Positions 14,601 through 21,024 of a DNA stretch of 23,388 bases are shown here, piece after piece. Under the pieces are notes generated by a model. The model worked only from the letters and a program-made list of their open reading frames with translations. It was not told where the DNA came from and searched no databases. Numbering within the stretch: position 1 is the first letter of the stretch; every line of letters begins with the position of its first letter. A program made the position numbers and the translations under genes. Source of the stretch: an uncultured Porphyromonas sp. Lineage in GTDB: Bacteria > Bacteroidota > Bacteroidia > Bacteroidales > Porphyromonadaceae. The stretch is taken from assembly GCF_905372525.1 (NCBI RefSeq), contig NZ_CAJPPN010000035.1, positions 1 through 23,388 on the forward strand, written 5' to 3'.

Positions 14601-15545
14601 CTATTGCTCCAGCATTGCTCTTAGGCTTGGGCTGAGGGTGGCATGGGGGTAGTGCTCTAGGCGACGCTTCCACCTCTTGTGGCTCCATAGCCATAGGGCA
14701 GGGTCTCGGCGTATCGTCGCCTCCAGCAGTCGTGCATACCGCTCGGTGATCTCCCCCTCGGGGAGCTCTCGGGGGGTACTCGTGATGAGGTGGAAGTGTC
14801 CTATGAAGCGCATAGGCCCTGCACGCTCTATGTCGAAGTAGAGGACGGGTAGGTCGTACCTACGGGCTAGACGCTCCACGCCATCCAGCATCGCCGTGGG
14901 CTGGTGTAGGAAGTCCGTGAAGTAGTTGGCATGGTCTACGCCTGGAGCTTGGTCGGTGATCATCGCCATGAGATAGCGGCGAGGTGTCTCCTCCCTTAGG
15001 TGCTCGACGAGACTACGCACCACTAGGGTCTTAGGAGTCAGCTGAGCACCGAAGCGTCTACGCTGCTCGGCGAAGAGCTCATCCATCGCCTTGTCCTCCA
15101 GCCTACGATAGACCTGATCCATGGTGACACCGATCTGATCGAAGTAGAGCTGTCCCGTGCTGAAGAGCTCCCAGTTCCCCAAGTGCCCAAGGCAAGCGAA
15201 GGCACACCGATGATCTCGTACGGCCTCCTGCAGTGGAGTGAGGTCTGGGATGAGGAAGTACTTTCGCATAATCACCTCGGGAGGTAGGCGAAGGAGACGA
15301 GGCGTAGAGAGGAAGTTGTAGGCAAACTGGAGGTAGAAGTCCCACTCGATCTGTCGCTGCTCAGCTTCGCTCCGCTCGGGGAAGCTATTACGGAGGTTCT
15401 CCCGTATGACCCTACGGCGATAGCGTACGAGGTGAGCCATCAGCCACGCTAGAGCTCGGCTGAGGGTGTGTATGAGCCACCAGGGTAGGTGTGCTAGTAG
15501 CCCTACGGCTAGGCGAAGTAAGTAGTATGGTAGTCGTCCCTTCAT
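14601..15545 (-). CDS. LpxL/HtrB-type lipid A late acyltransferase
   Basis: Inner-membrane acyltransferase that adds secondary acyl chains to lipid A or a related lipid. The 314 residues fit the LpxL/LpxM family. The N-terminus has an amphipathic membrane segment (about 7-40), then VIRENLRNSFPE typical of the family, and the HX4E/D catalytic motif as HLGNWE (His121, Glu126). Later motifs MAMITDQAPG and FLHQPTAMLDGVERLARRYDLPVLY are also family-like, as is the LWLWSHKRWKRR end. Bacteroidota often have a single such enzyme, so the exact L or M designation is not given. The gene starts 30 bases after mtaB and runs in the same direction. Confidence 0.92.
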   Translation of the reverse strand: MKGRLPYYLLRLAVGLLAHLPWWLIHTLSRALAWLMAHLVRYRRRVIRENLRNSFPERSEAEQRQIEWDFYLQFAYNFLSTPRLLRLPPEVIMRKYFLIPDLTPLQEAVRDHRCAFACLGHLGNWELFSTGQLYFDQIGVTMDQVYRRLEDKAMDELFAEQRRRFGAQLTPKTLVVRSLVEHLREETPRRYLMAMITDQAPGVDHANYFTDFLHQPTAMLDGVERLARRYDLPVLYFDIERAGPMRFIGHFHLITSTPRELPEGEITERYARLLEATIRRDPALWLWSHKRWKRRLEHYPHATLSPSLRAMLEQ

Positions 15546-15575
15546 CCTCGTACGTGGCTCCCTCTATTGGATCGT

Positions 15576-16889
15576 CTAATATACAAAGGTACCCGAGGCA
15601 TCGAGTTCCCTCGGGGTGAGGCGTGTGATCGTCCCTACGGCATCTGCATCGTAGGGCTGAGCCACACGTACGTAGTTCTCACTATGCCCCATCATCCATC
15701 CGTCGTGCTCGCCACGCTCCCAGATCACTGAGAGCTCCTTACCTAGCTGGGAGGCATAGAAGGCCTTGAGGTGCTCCTCGCTGAGGCGCATCAGTCGCTG
15801 GCTCCTGCGGTGCTTCTCTGCGGGTGATACCGTATGCTGAATCTGTAGGGCGGCCGTGCCCTCACGCTCCGAGTAGCTGAAGACATGGAGCTGGGTGAAG
15901 GATAGACTCTGGAGGAACTCATAGCACTCCTCGAAGAGGTGTGCCTGCTCGCCCCTCGTCCCCACGATCACATCTACCCCGATGAAGGCATCAGGTAGCA
16001 CACGACGGATATGCTCCACACGTGAGCGGAAGAGGGCTCGGTCATAGCGGCGCTTCATCAGACGAAGCACCTCATCGCTGCCACTCTGTAGAGGGATATG
16101 GAAGTGTGGGGCAATGCGCCGAGAGGTGGCGCAGTAGTCGATGATCTCCTCGGTGAGTAGGTTCGGTTCGATGGAACTGATACGGAATCGCTCGATCCCC
16201 TCCACCTGATCCAGCGCCTGCACGAGGCCGAGGAAGGTCTCCCCCCTCCCCCGCCCGAAGTCTCCGATATTCACCCCCGTGAGGACGATCTCCCTTCCCC
16301 CGACCGAGGCGATACGCTCTGCCTCAGTGACGATCTCGCTGATCGTACCGCTGCGGCTACGTCCTCGTGCACGTGGGATGGTACAATAGGTGCAGTGATA
16401 GTCACAGCCATCCTGCACCTTGAGAAAGTGGCGGATACGCTCGTCCGAGGAGGAGCTTGGGTGGAAGGTGCGTATATCCTTCGTGTGTCCACGGATGATA
16501 CGAGCCCCCGAGCTATCGGTTTCGCTCTGGAGGAGGTCTAGGTAACGGGCTACATCGAGCTTCTGCTCCGCCCCAAGTACGAGGCTAACCCCCTCTATGG
16601 CGGCGACCTCCTCGGGGTCAAGCTGTGCGTAGCATCCAGTAACGACGACGAGGGCTCCGGGGTGCTCCCTATGGGCTCGGCGGATCATGCTACGGCACTT
16701 GCGGTCGGCCTGCTCCGTGACCGAGCAGGTATTGATGACACAGATCTGCGCTTGCTCCCCCGGCCGAGCCGTGCGAATGCCCTGCTGTAGGAGCGAACGG
16801 CCGATCGTGGAGGTCTCGGCGAAGTTGAGCTTACAGCCTAGTGTATAGTAGGCTGCAGTCTTGTCTAGGAATACCGTAGAGTCTATCAT
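15576..16889 (-). CDS. mtaB: tRNA t6A37 methylthiotransferase MtaB
   Basis: Radical SAM enzyme that converts t6A to ms2t6A at position 37 of ANN-decoding tRNAs. The 437-residue product has the N-terminal UPF0004 cluster cysteines Cys19 (TLGCKLN), Cys55 (NTCSVT) and Cys86 (TGCYAQ), then the radical SAM motif C-x3-C-x2-C at Cys162, Cys166 and Cys169 (CDYHCTYC). A TRAM-like tail follows (about 375-437). TLGCKLNFAE and the NTCSVTEQADRKCR segment favour MtaB over MiaB or RimO. It is the first gene of the cluster with the acyltransferase, glycosyltransferase and rarA. No consensus promoter is obvious in the 139 bases upstream. Confidence 0.95.
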   Translation of the reverse strand: MIDSTVFLDKTAAYYTLGCKLNFAETSTIGRSLLQQGIRTARPGEQAQICVINTCSVTEQADRKCRSMIRRAHREHPGALVVVTGCYAQLDPEEVAAIEGVSLVLGAEQKLDVARYLDLLQSETDSSGARIIRGHTKDIRTFHPSSSSDERIRHFLKVQDGCDYHCTYCTIPRARGRSRSGTISEIVTEAERIASVGGREIVLTGVNIGDFGRGRGETFLGLVQALDQVEGIERFRISSIEPNLLTEEIIDYCATSRRIAPHFHIPLQSGSDEVLRLMKRRYDRALFRSRVEHIRRVLPDAFIGVDVIVGTRGEQAHLFEECYEFLQSLSFTQLHVFSYSEREGTAALQIQHTVSPAEKHRRSQRLMRLSEEHLKAFYASQLGKELSVIWERGEHDGWMMGHSENYVRVAQPYDADAVGTITRLTPRELDASGTFVY

Positions 16890-16984
16890 CAGTGGACTAG
16901 GGGAAGCCTTATCAGGAGCAGGTACTCGGGGAATAGATAATCTGCACCAGCTAGAGGATCGTATCCCGTAGCTAGAGCACAGAG

Positions 16985-17023
16985 AAGCCCGTGGGTAGGC
17001 TGTGTCAAGTAGGTGTCGGGCTT
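16985..17023 (-). terminator. Weak hairpin after the PUR-family gene
   Basis: AAGCCCG (16985-16991) pairs with CGGGCTT (17017-17023) around a long 25-base loop, with TCTCTG following on the minus strand. It is placed right after the stop at 17029. It is weak and may not be a true terminator. Confidence 0.35.
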
Positions 17024-17028
17024 ATGGG

Positions 17029-17406
17029 CTAAGCCTCATCCTCGTCCTTCCAATCTAGGTCAAAGGACTGGATCCGTAGGTCGCCCTCATGCTCCCCCTG
17101 TGGGGTAGCTATCCCTCGGGGAGCTCGGCGAGTGGTCGCCCCTAGGTCAGGCATCTCCTGGAGTACGCCCCCCGAGACCTGCATGATCGTCTCTAAGAGT
17201 GCCTGGGAGACCTTGGCAAAGTCCTCCTCATAGATGAAGATACGGTGACGCTCCACCTTACCTTCGCTCTCCTTCATCTTAGTCTCGGAGAGGACAATGT
17301 ACTTGTTCCCCTTCGTATCTTGCTTAGCATCGATATAGTAATATCGTGTCCCAGCCTTCACCTTCTGCGAAGCTAGGAGCGTCGAGCCACTCCATTCTTT
17401 CTCCAT
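17029..17406 (-). CDS. PUR-domain (DUF3276) nucleic-acid-binding protein
   Basis: The 125-residue product belongs to the bacterial PUR family (DUF3276), small beta-beta-beta-beta-alpha proteins that bind single-stranded or structured nucleic acid; the Borrelia member BpuR is the best studied. The PUR repeat spans about residues 10-80: WSGSTLLASQKVKAGTRYYY, DTKGNKYIVLSETK, and the HRIFIYEEDFAKVSQALLETIMQV strand-helix. The tail (about 85-125) is disordered-looking and ends in an acidic stretch, DLDWKDEDEA. Its length fits the Bacteroidota family. It is probably monocistronic, with a near-consensus -7 box 36-43 bases before the ATG. Copy B of the interspersed element lies directly upstream. Targets in this organism are unknown. 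Confidence 0.88.
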   Translation of the reverse strand: MEKEWSGSTLLASQKVKAGTRYYYIDAKQDTKGNKYIVLSETKMKESEGKVERHRIFIYEEDFAKVSQALLETIMQVSGGVLQEMPDLGATTRRAPRGIATPQGEHEGDLRIQSFDLDWKDEDEA

Positions 17407-17441
17407 AAATACTATTAGCTATGTCAGATATATTCGCTCTA

Positions 17442-17449
17442 CGAAGGTA
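17442..17449 (-). promoter_or_regulatory. -7-like element of the PUR-family gene
   Basis: On the minus strand TACCTTCG differs from TAnnTTTG by one base and would give a leader of about 30 bases. No clear TTG lies at the expected -33 position. Confidence 0.4.
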
Positions 17450-17498
17450 CGGAATCTTCGGCAGTATCACACTCCTGCCTTTGGATCTTCAGGGGGAT

Positions 17499-17780
17499 TA
17501 TTTCATATCCTAGGGAGCTTTAGCCCATCACTAAAGATTCTACGTATTATCCCCAAGGAATAGACATACAAGCGAGCCCTACAGAGGAGATACTTAGAGC
17601 ACACTTGTGTACACGCGTGTATACTGTTGTGTACACGTGGGTATACAATAGTGTACACACGTGTATACTCATCCCTCCTAGGTAGTAGGTATACGCTGGG
17701 GATCTCTACACCTAGGACACGGATACTTCTATCTTCGGCGTATACTCCCCCCACGACCTTGCCCTCGCACTATGGTGATT
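17499..17780 (+). repeat. Interspersed element, copy B, with 22-bp-period palindrome array
   Basis: Second copy of the element at 11788-12073, in the same orientation. Left block TATTTCATATCC at 17499-17510; 12-mer GATACTTAGAGC at 17589-17600; 8-bp units GTGTACAC, GTGTATAC, GTGTACAC, GGGTATAC, GTGTACAC, GTGTATAC starting at 17607, 17617, 17629, 17639, 17651 and 17661; 15-mer CCTAGGTAGTAGGTA at 17677-17691; then weaker similarity to about 17780. Spacings are identical to copy A although bases differ, mostly by C/T changes that keep G-T pairing. No transposase or clear target-site duplication is seen. Confidence 0.8.
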
Positions 17781-17901
17781 TCATGCGTCAGCCCTGCCCT
17801 CCCTATATACCCGACAAATGGTGCTTCGGCAGACACCCCTCTCACTCACCCCCCGAACACCGCCTCTATAACATGCTCTGTATCACGCATCCCGAGAGGG
17901 C

Positions 17902-17947
17902 AAAAACGCTCTTACCGAGAGCGTACTTGCGCTCTCGGTAAGAGCGT
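17902..17947 (-). terminator. Strong minus-strand terminator with no annotated gene before it
   Basis: A perfect 18-bp stem (17906-17923 with 17930-17947, core GCTCTTACCGAGAGC) and a 6-base loop. On the minus strand the stem ends directly in a T-run (from 17906 down to 17902). On the plus strand no T-run follows, so its direction is minus. It implies transcription from the right, where only an open remnant (17957-18154) is seen. Confidence 0.85.
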
Positions 17948-17956
17948 CCTCGTCAC

Positions 17957-18154
17957 CTATGTAAGGTGATGGTGGCGCTCATACCGTGTCCCCTCACGGG
18001 CTCTCAATAGTATCTCAGAGAGCCCCTCCCCAAAGCCCTCACAGCGGGGGTAGAAGCGGGGCAACTGATGATACGAAAAACCATCCCCATACGTCAGCGC
18101 TACGCCCCCCCTCACGAAGAGGGTCAAATAGGGTAGGACTCCGAGGAAGTCTCC
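17957..18154 (-). other. Possible short or degraded coding stretch upstream of the terminator
   Basis: A 65-codon open stretch on the minus strand between a TGA (18155-18157) and a TAG (17957-17959). It has no ATG; only TTG or GTG codons could start it. Its translation looks protein-like (for example LPRFYPRCEGFGEGLSEI, then LLRAREGTRYERHHHLT at the end), and it stops 10 bases before a perfect terminator. The family is not recognised. It may be the tail of a decayed gene, a small protein, or chance in GC-rich DNA. Confidence 0.25.
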
Positions 18155-18365
18155 TCACTAGGGAAAAGACGAGCGCCCCGACCTCTTCCTTCCCTTGACT
18201 CGGGGGGGGCCCCTAAGAGGCGACGAACACATCACCTAGAGCCCGACCTCAGTCCTCCGCCTGGGAGTGCCGTGGATACGGGTATCTGCGGGGGAAGGTG
18301 CCTCCTTAAATATTTTATTATGTGCACCTTACAGCACATTCCAAAAACTATTACTAACTTTCGCC

Positions 18366-18397
18366 CAAAGTCAGGGAGACAAGCTCCCATCAGCAAA
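18366..18397 (-). promoter_or_regulatory. Candidate minus-strand promoter for an unannotated transcript
   Basis: On the minus strand TTTG (18394-18397) is followed 20 bases later by TGACTTTG (18366-18373), one base off TAnnTTTG. Spacing equals that of the ahpC and xus promoters. It points towards the terminator at 17902-17947, so a transcript of about 450 bases would result. Confidence 0.4.
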
Positions 18398-18681
18398 TAA
18401 TACGACTCCACAATGATGCCCCAAGCGACACTGCAAGACTCAATGATCCTCCACCCCTAGCCCTCGCTCTACAGCACGAGGGGGTAGCCTCCCCGCCGTA
18501 CTCACCTCATGAGGATAAGGGTGCACAGCATACTCCAACACCCAAGCAAGATCCAGGCTAGTCTACATAGACCTTACCAGAAACACGAACGGCAATATGC
18601 GAGGGATCCTCGACCCCTCCTGCCCCTCGGCCACATCTCTGTGACCGCCCCTCTAGTGGGCACAGCTCACACCCTCGGCCG

Positions 18682-18729
18682 ACCATACACCTACACAGAC
18701 CATACTCTGGTAGACATACCATACTCTGG
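18682..18729 (+). repeat. Three ACCATAC repeats upstream of the BACON lipoprotein gene
   Basis: ACCATAC starts at 18682, 18699 and 18718; the last two copies extend to ACCATACTCTGG. They lie 54-101 bases before the ATG at 18783 and could be regulator sites or leader sequence. I found no consensus promoter close to this gene. Confidence 0.45.
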
Positions 18730-18782
18730 AGGTAGCATCAAGAGACCTCACAGAGAGAACTTATCGATATACAACAATCCCA

Positions 18783-20492
18783 ATGAGACAGACACTAAGA
18801 TACGCACTGGGGCTGATGGCTCTACTGCTCACCTTCTCTGCGTGTAAGAAGCACAACGACGTCGAAGAGCCCACTCTAGACCTGTCGAGCAGCTCACTTA
18901 CCTTCAACAAGAATGCCTCCGAGCAGAGCGTCTCGGTACAGACCAACAAAGACAGCTGGACGGCCTTCGTCGCTCAGGGCGAATGGCTCACCCTCGCTCA
19001 GGAAGGCTCCACCCTCAAGGTCAAGGCCCAGGCCAACGAGCAGGGGACAGAGCGCACCGCCTCGGTCGTCGTCAATGCCGGCGGGCTACAGCGTGTGATC
19101 GCCGTCAAGCAGACCGCAGGTAGCGTCATCCTCGAGCCCGACAGAGCCCTCGTCGAGATCCCCGCTGAGGGCAAGGTAGAGAAGGTCTACTACGAGACCA
19201 ATGCTAGCCAGGTCAAGGTAGCCCTAGGCTCAGCGGCCGACTGGATCACCCTCGCTCAGGGTAAGAACAGCTTCGTGATCACCGTCAAGGCCAACGACAA
19301 GACCGCCAAGCGGAGCGTCAAGGTCATCCTCACGGCAGGGACCACGACCAAGGAAGTCGAGATCCGTCAGGCTGGCAAGGAGTTCTACGTCCTGCCCCTA
19401 GTTGACTTCCCCGCCGACCTCGCCCGAGTATGTGACTATGAGCAAGGGCGTAACCATATCTTGATCAAGACCCCCGATGGCTTCATCAACAAGAATTACT
19501 ATCGCTTCCTGACCAAGAGCCCTGTGATGACCTTCATCCAGTACTACTTCGATACGGAGAATGCCAAGGGCTTCGCTGGTGCCTCCTCCGTCTGCTTCGA
19601 TACCAAGCTCGTGAAGGACAATGCTGAGTTCGATGCCTTCCTGGCTGACAACGGCTTCACCGACAAGAAGCAGGGCAAGGACGCTAACGAGATCATCTAC
19701 CGGCACGCTCGCGTTGACCTCGTCGTCACCGTCACCGTCCAGTCCAACGGCGCTATCATCGCTACCGAGTACCAGCCCAAGGGACAGGACAAGGACTACC
19801 CCACCTTCTCCACCCTCCCCATGACCAATCAGACGAAGTACATGGGAGACCGAGATATGGCCATCAAGGGTACTAAGCCCGAAGGGAAGAAGAAGGACGA
19901 GATCCGCAAGATCGAGAAGGAACAATACGGCTGTGAGCTCGCCCCTGACGTCAATCAGGAGAACTACGACCGCTTCGATGCCAGCAAGAAGTCCTTCGAG
20001 GGCGAAAGCTACCGTGGATACTTCTACGTCGTTCCCTCCAAGACCATCCCCGACAACGATAAGTACATCGGCATGGTAGAGGGTACGCAGGCTATGTATC
20101 CCAATACGACCCTCGGCTACTGGGCAGACCTGCTCGGGCGCTACAGCCTGACGAAGGAAGCTAAGGCACTCTTCGAAGGTAAGGGCTTCAAGTTCTGGAA
20201 GAAGCTCAGCAACGGCTACGACGCCTTCCTAGATAAGCCCAACAACCAGGCTTACCTCATGCGTGTCGTCCCCAGCTTCAAGGGGAAGCCGACCATCGAG
20301 CTCCAGTCCTCGTACGAAGACCTCAGCGGTATCAACCTCGGTATGCCTAAGGGCGGTGTCTCTGTCGAGACCCTCGCTGACTACAAGGCCTTCCTCCGTG
20401 CTAAGTCCAGAGAAGACGCTGTGGCTCATCGCCTGATGGTACGTGCCGCCCGTGGTCACGAGCAGCTCGTCAAGAAGGGACTCACCCGCTAG
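18783..20492 (+). CDS. Lipoprotein with two BACON domains and an unrecognised C-terminal domain
   Basis: The 569-residue product has a lipoprotein signal with lipobox FSAC (Cys21). Two BACON-type beta-sandwich domains follow, about 32-113 and 115-200. Both show the family pattern: a strand of small hydrophobics, then WLTLAQ or WITLAQ in the middle, and a closing I-x-V-K/R-Q motif (VIAVKQTAG; EVEIRQAG). BACON domains occur in Bacteroidota surface proteins and are thought to bind carbohydrate or mucin or act as spacers. The remaining ~365 residues (about 205-569) are rich in Lys and Tyr, look globular, and I do not recognise the family. The next gene on the strand encodes a GH92 lipoprotein, so glycan use is a possible theme (inference). 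Codon use resembles neighbouring genes. Confidence 0.85.
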   Translation: MRQTLRYALGLMALLLTFSACKKHNDVEEPTLDLSSSSLTFNKNASEQSVSVQTNKDSWTAFVAQGEWLTLAQEGSTLKVKAQANEQGTERTASVVVNAGGLQRVIAVKQTAGSVILEPDRALVEIPAEGKVEKVYYETNASQVKVALGSAADWITLAQGKNSFVITVKANDKTAKRSVKVILTAGTTTKEVEIRQAGKEFYVLPLVDFPADLARVCDYEQGRNHILIKTPDGFINKNYYRFLTKSPVMTFIQYYFDTENAKGFAGASSVCFDTKLVKDNAEFDAFLADNGFTDKKQGKDANEIIYRHARVDLVVTVTVQSNGAIIATEYQPKGQDKDYPTFSTLPMTNQTKYMGDRDMAIKGTKPEGKKKDEIRKIEKEQYGCELAPDVNQENYDRFDASKKSFEGESYRGYFYVVPSKTIPDNDKYIGMVEGTQAMYPNTTLGYWADLLGRYSLTKEAKALFEGKGFKFWKKLSNGYDAFLDKPNNQAYLMRVVPSFKGKPTIELQSSYEDLSGINLGMPKGGVSVETLADYKAFLRAKSREDAVAHRLMVRAARGHEQLVKKGLTR

Positions 20493-20499
20493 CCCCGTC

Positions 20500-20525
20500 C
20501 TCTATGGGATAAGCCCATCCTAGAG
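20500..20525 (+). terminator. Weak hairpin after the BACON gene
   Basis: CTCTA and TGGG (20500-20508) pair with CCCA and TAGAG (20514-20525) with a short bulge on the right side, 8 bases after the stop codon. There is no T-run, so termination is uncertain. Confidence 0.35.
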
Positions 20526-20599
20526 CCTAGCCCATACTCCATAAATAGATAGACCTACCCCACCAGAGCGTGGAGCGAGTAGCCTGCACCCTACTCCCC

Positions 20600-20870
20600 C
20601 CACCCTCTGGTCGGGGTAGGTCTTGTGTTTGCCTAGGTAGCGATAGCAGGGGGAGGAGCCCGAGGGGGGAGAGGAGTCCTACACCCCACCCTACTGGTAG
20701 AGGTGGGTCTTGTGCTTGCCTAGGTAGCGACAGCGGGGGACGAACCCAAGGAGGGTACCCGAAGGGGGGGAGAGGAGTACTACACCCTACTCCTCACCCT
20801 ATTGGTAGAGGTAGGTCTTGTACTTGCCTAGGTGGCGATAGCGGGGGAGCAGCCCGAGGGGGGAGAGGCT
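20600..20870 (+). repeat. Three imperfect tandem repeats with a shared 38-bp core
   Basis: Cores at 20613-20650, 20700-20737 and 20808-20845 share GTCTTGT, TTGCCTAGGT and GCGA.AGC with few changes. Unit spacings are 87 and 108 bp, both multiples of three; the 108-bp spacing includes an inserted stretch. Each unit continues into a G-rich stretch (AGGGGGG, GAGAGG). One plus-strand frame stays open from a GTG at 20570 to 20965 and would encode Gly/Arg/Ser/Cys repeats (GRGRSCVCLGSDS, GRGGSCACLGSDS, GRGRSCTCLGGDS). Whether it is translated is unknown; substitutions are not clearly biased to third positions. Confidence 0.8.
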
Positions 20871-20948
20871 GGTTCATGGTAGGAGAGGGGGCAACCTCGG
20901 GGCAGGAAAGCACAAGCCCTAGGGGCAAGGTGTTCGGAGACTTTGCCG

Positions 20949-20956
20949 TATCTTTG
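20949..20956 (+). promoter_or_regulatory. -7 element of the GH92 gene promoter
   Basis: TATCTTTG matches TAnnTTTG exactly and would give a leader of about 60 bases before the ATG at 21025. A convincing -33 TTG is not visible at 19-20 bases, so the promoter may need an activator or may be weak. Confidence 0.5.
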
Positions 20957-21024
20957 GAGAGGTAGGGAGAGTCAGGTGTCTCCTACCCCACTCTACCTAC
21001 TCATCAGTATCACGATATATAGAT

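Larger units (their letters stand above)
17450..18782. other. Long intergenic region between the PUR-family and BACON genes
   Basis: About 1.3 kb without a secure gene. From left to right it holds element copy B (about 17499-17780), a minus-strand terminator (17902-17947), a minus-strand open remnant (17957-18154), a candidate minus-strand promoter (18366-18397) and ACCATAC repeats near the BACON gene (18682-18729). The part from about 18160 to 18360 is mixed: C-rich with an AT-rich patch at 18306-18322. Plus-strand open frames here have no start context or recognisable motif. Confidence 0.55.
20526..21024. other. Intergenic region between BACON and GH92 genes
   Basis: About 500 bp. It is dominated by three tandem repeat units (20600-20870), followed by a GH92 promoter near 20949-20956 and a leader of about 65 bases. 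I see no secure gene, although one frame stays open across the repeats (see the repeat entry). Confidence 0.6.

Noticed and set aside
18509..18847. 112-codon plus-strand frame
   Set aside because: It overlaps the BACON lipoprotein start in another frame, has no motif, and the signal peptide of the 18783 gene is far more convincing.
20632..20640. CCTAGGTAG shared by the tandem repeats and the interspersed elements
   Set aside because: The same 9-mer also occurs inside the DUF4374 lipoprotein gene (about 8135-8145), so it is a common word in this genome and not evidence of a shared origin.
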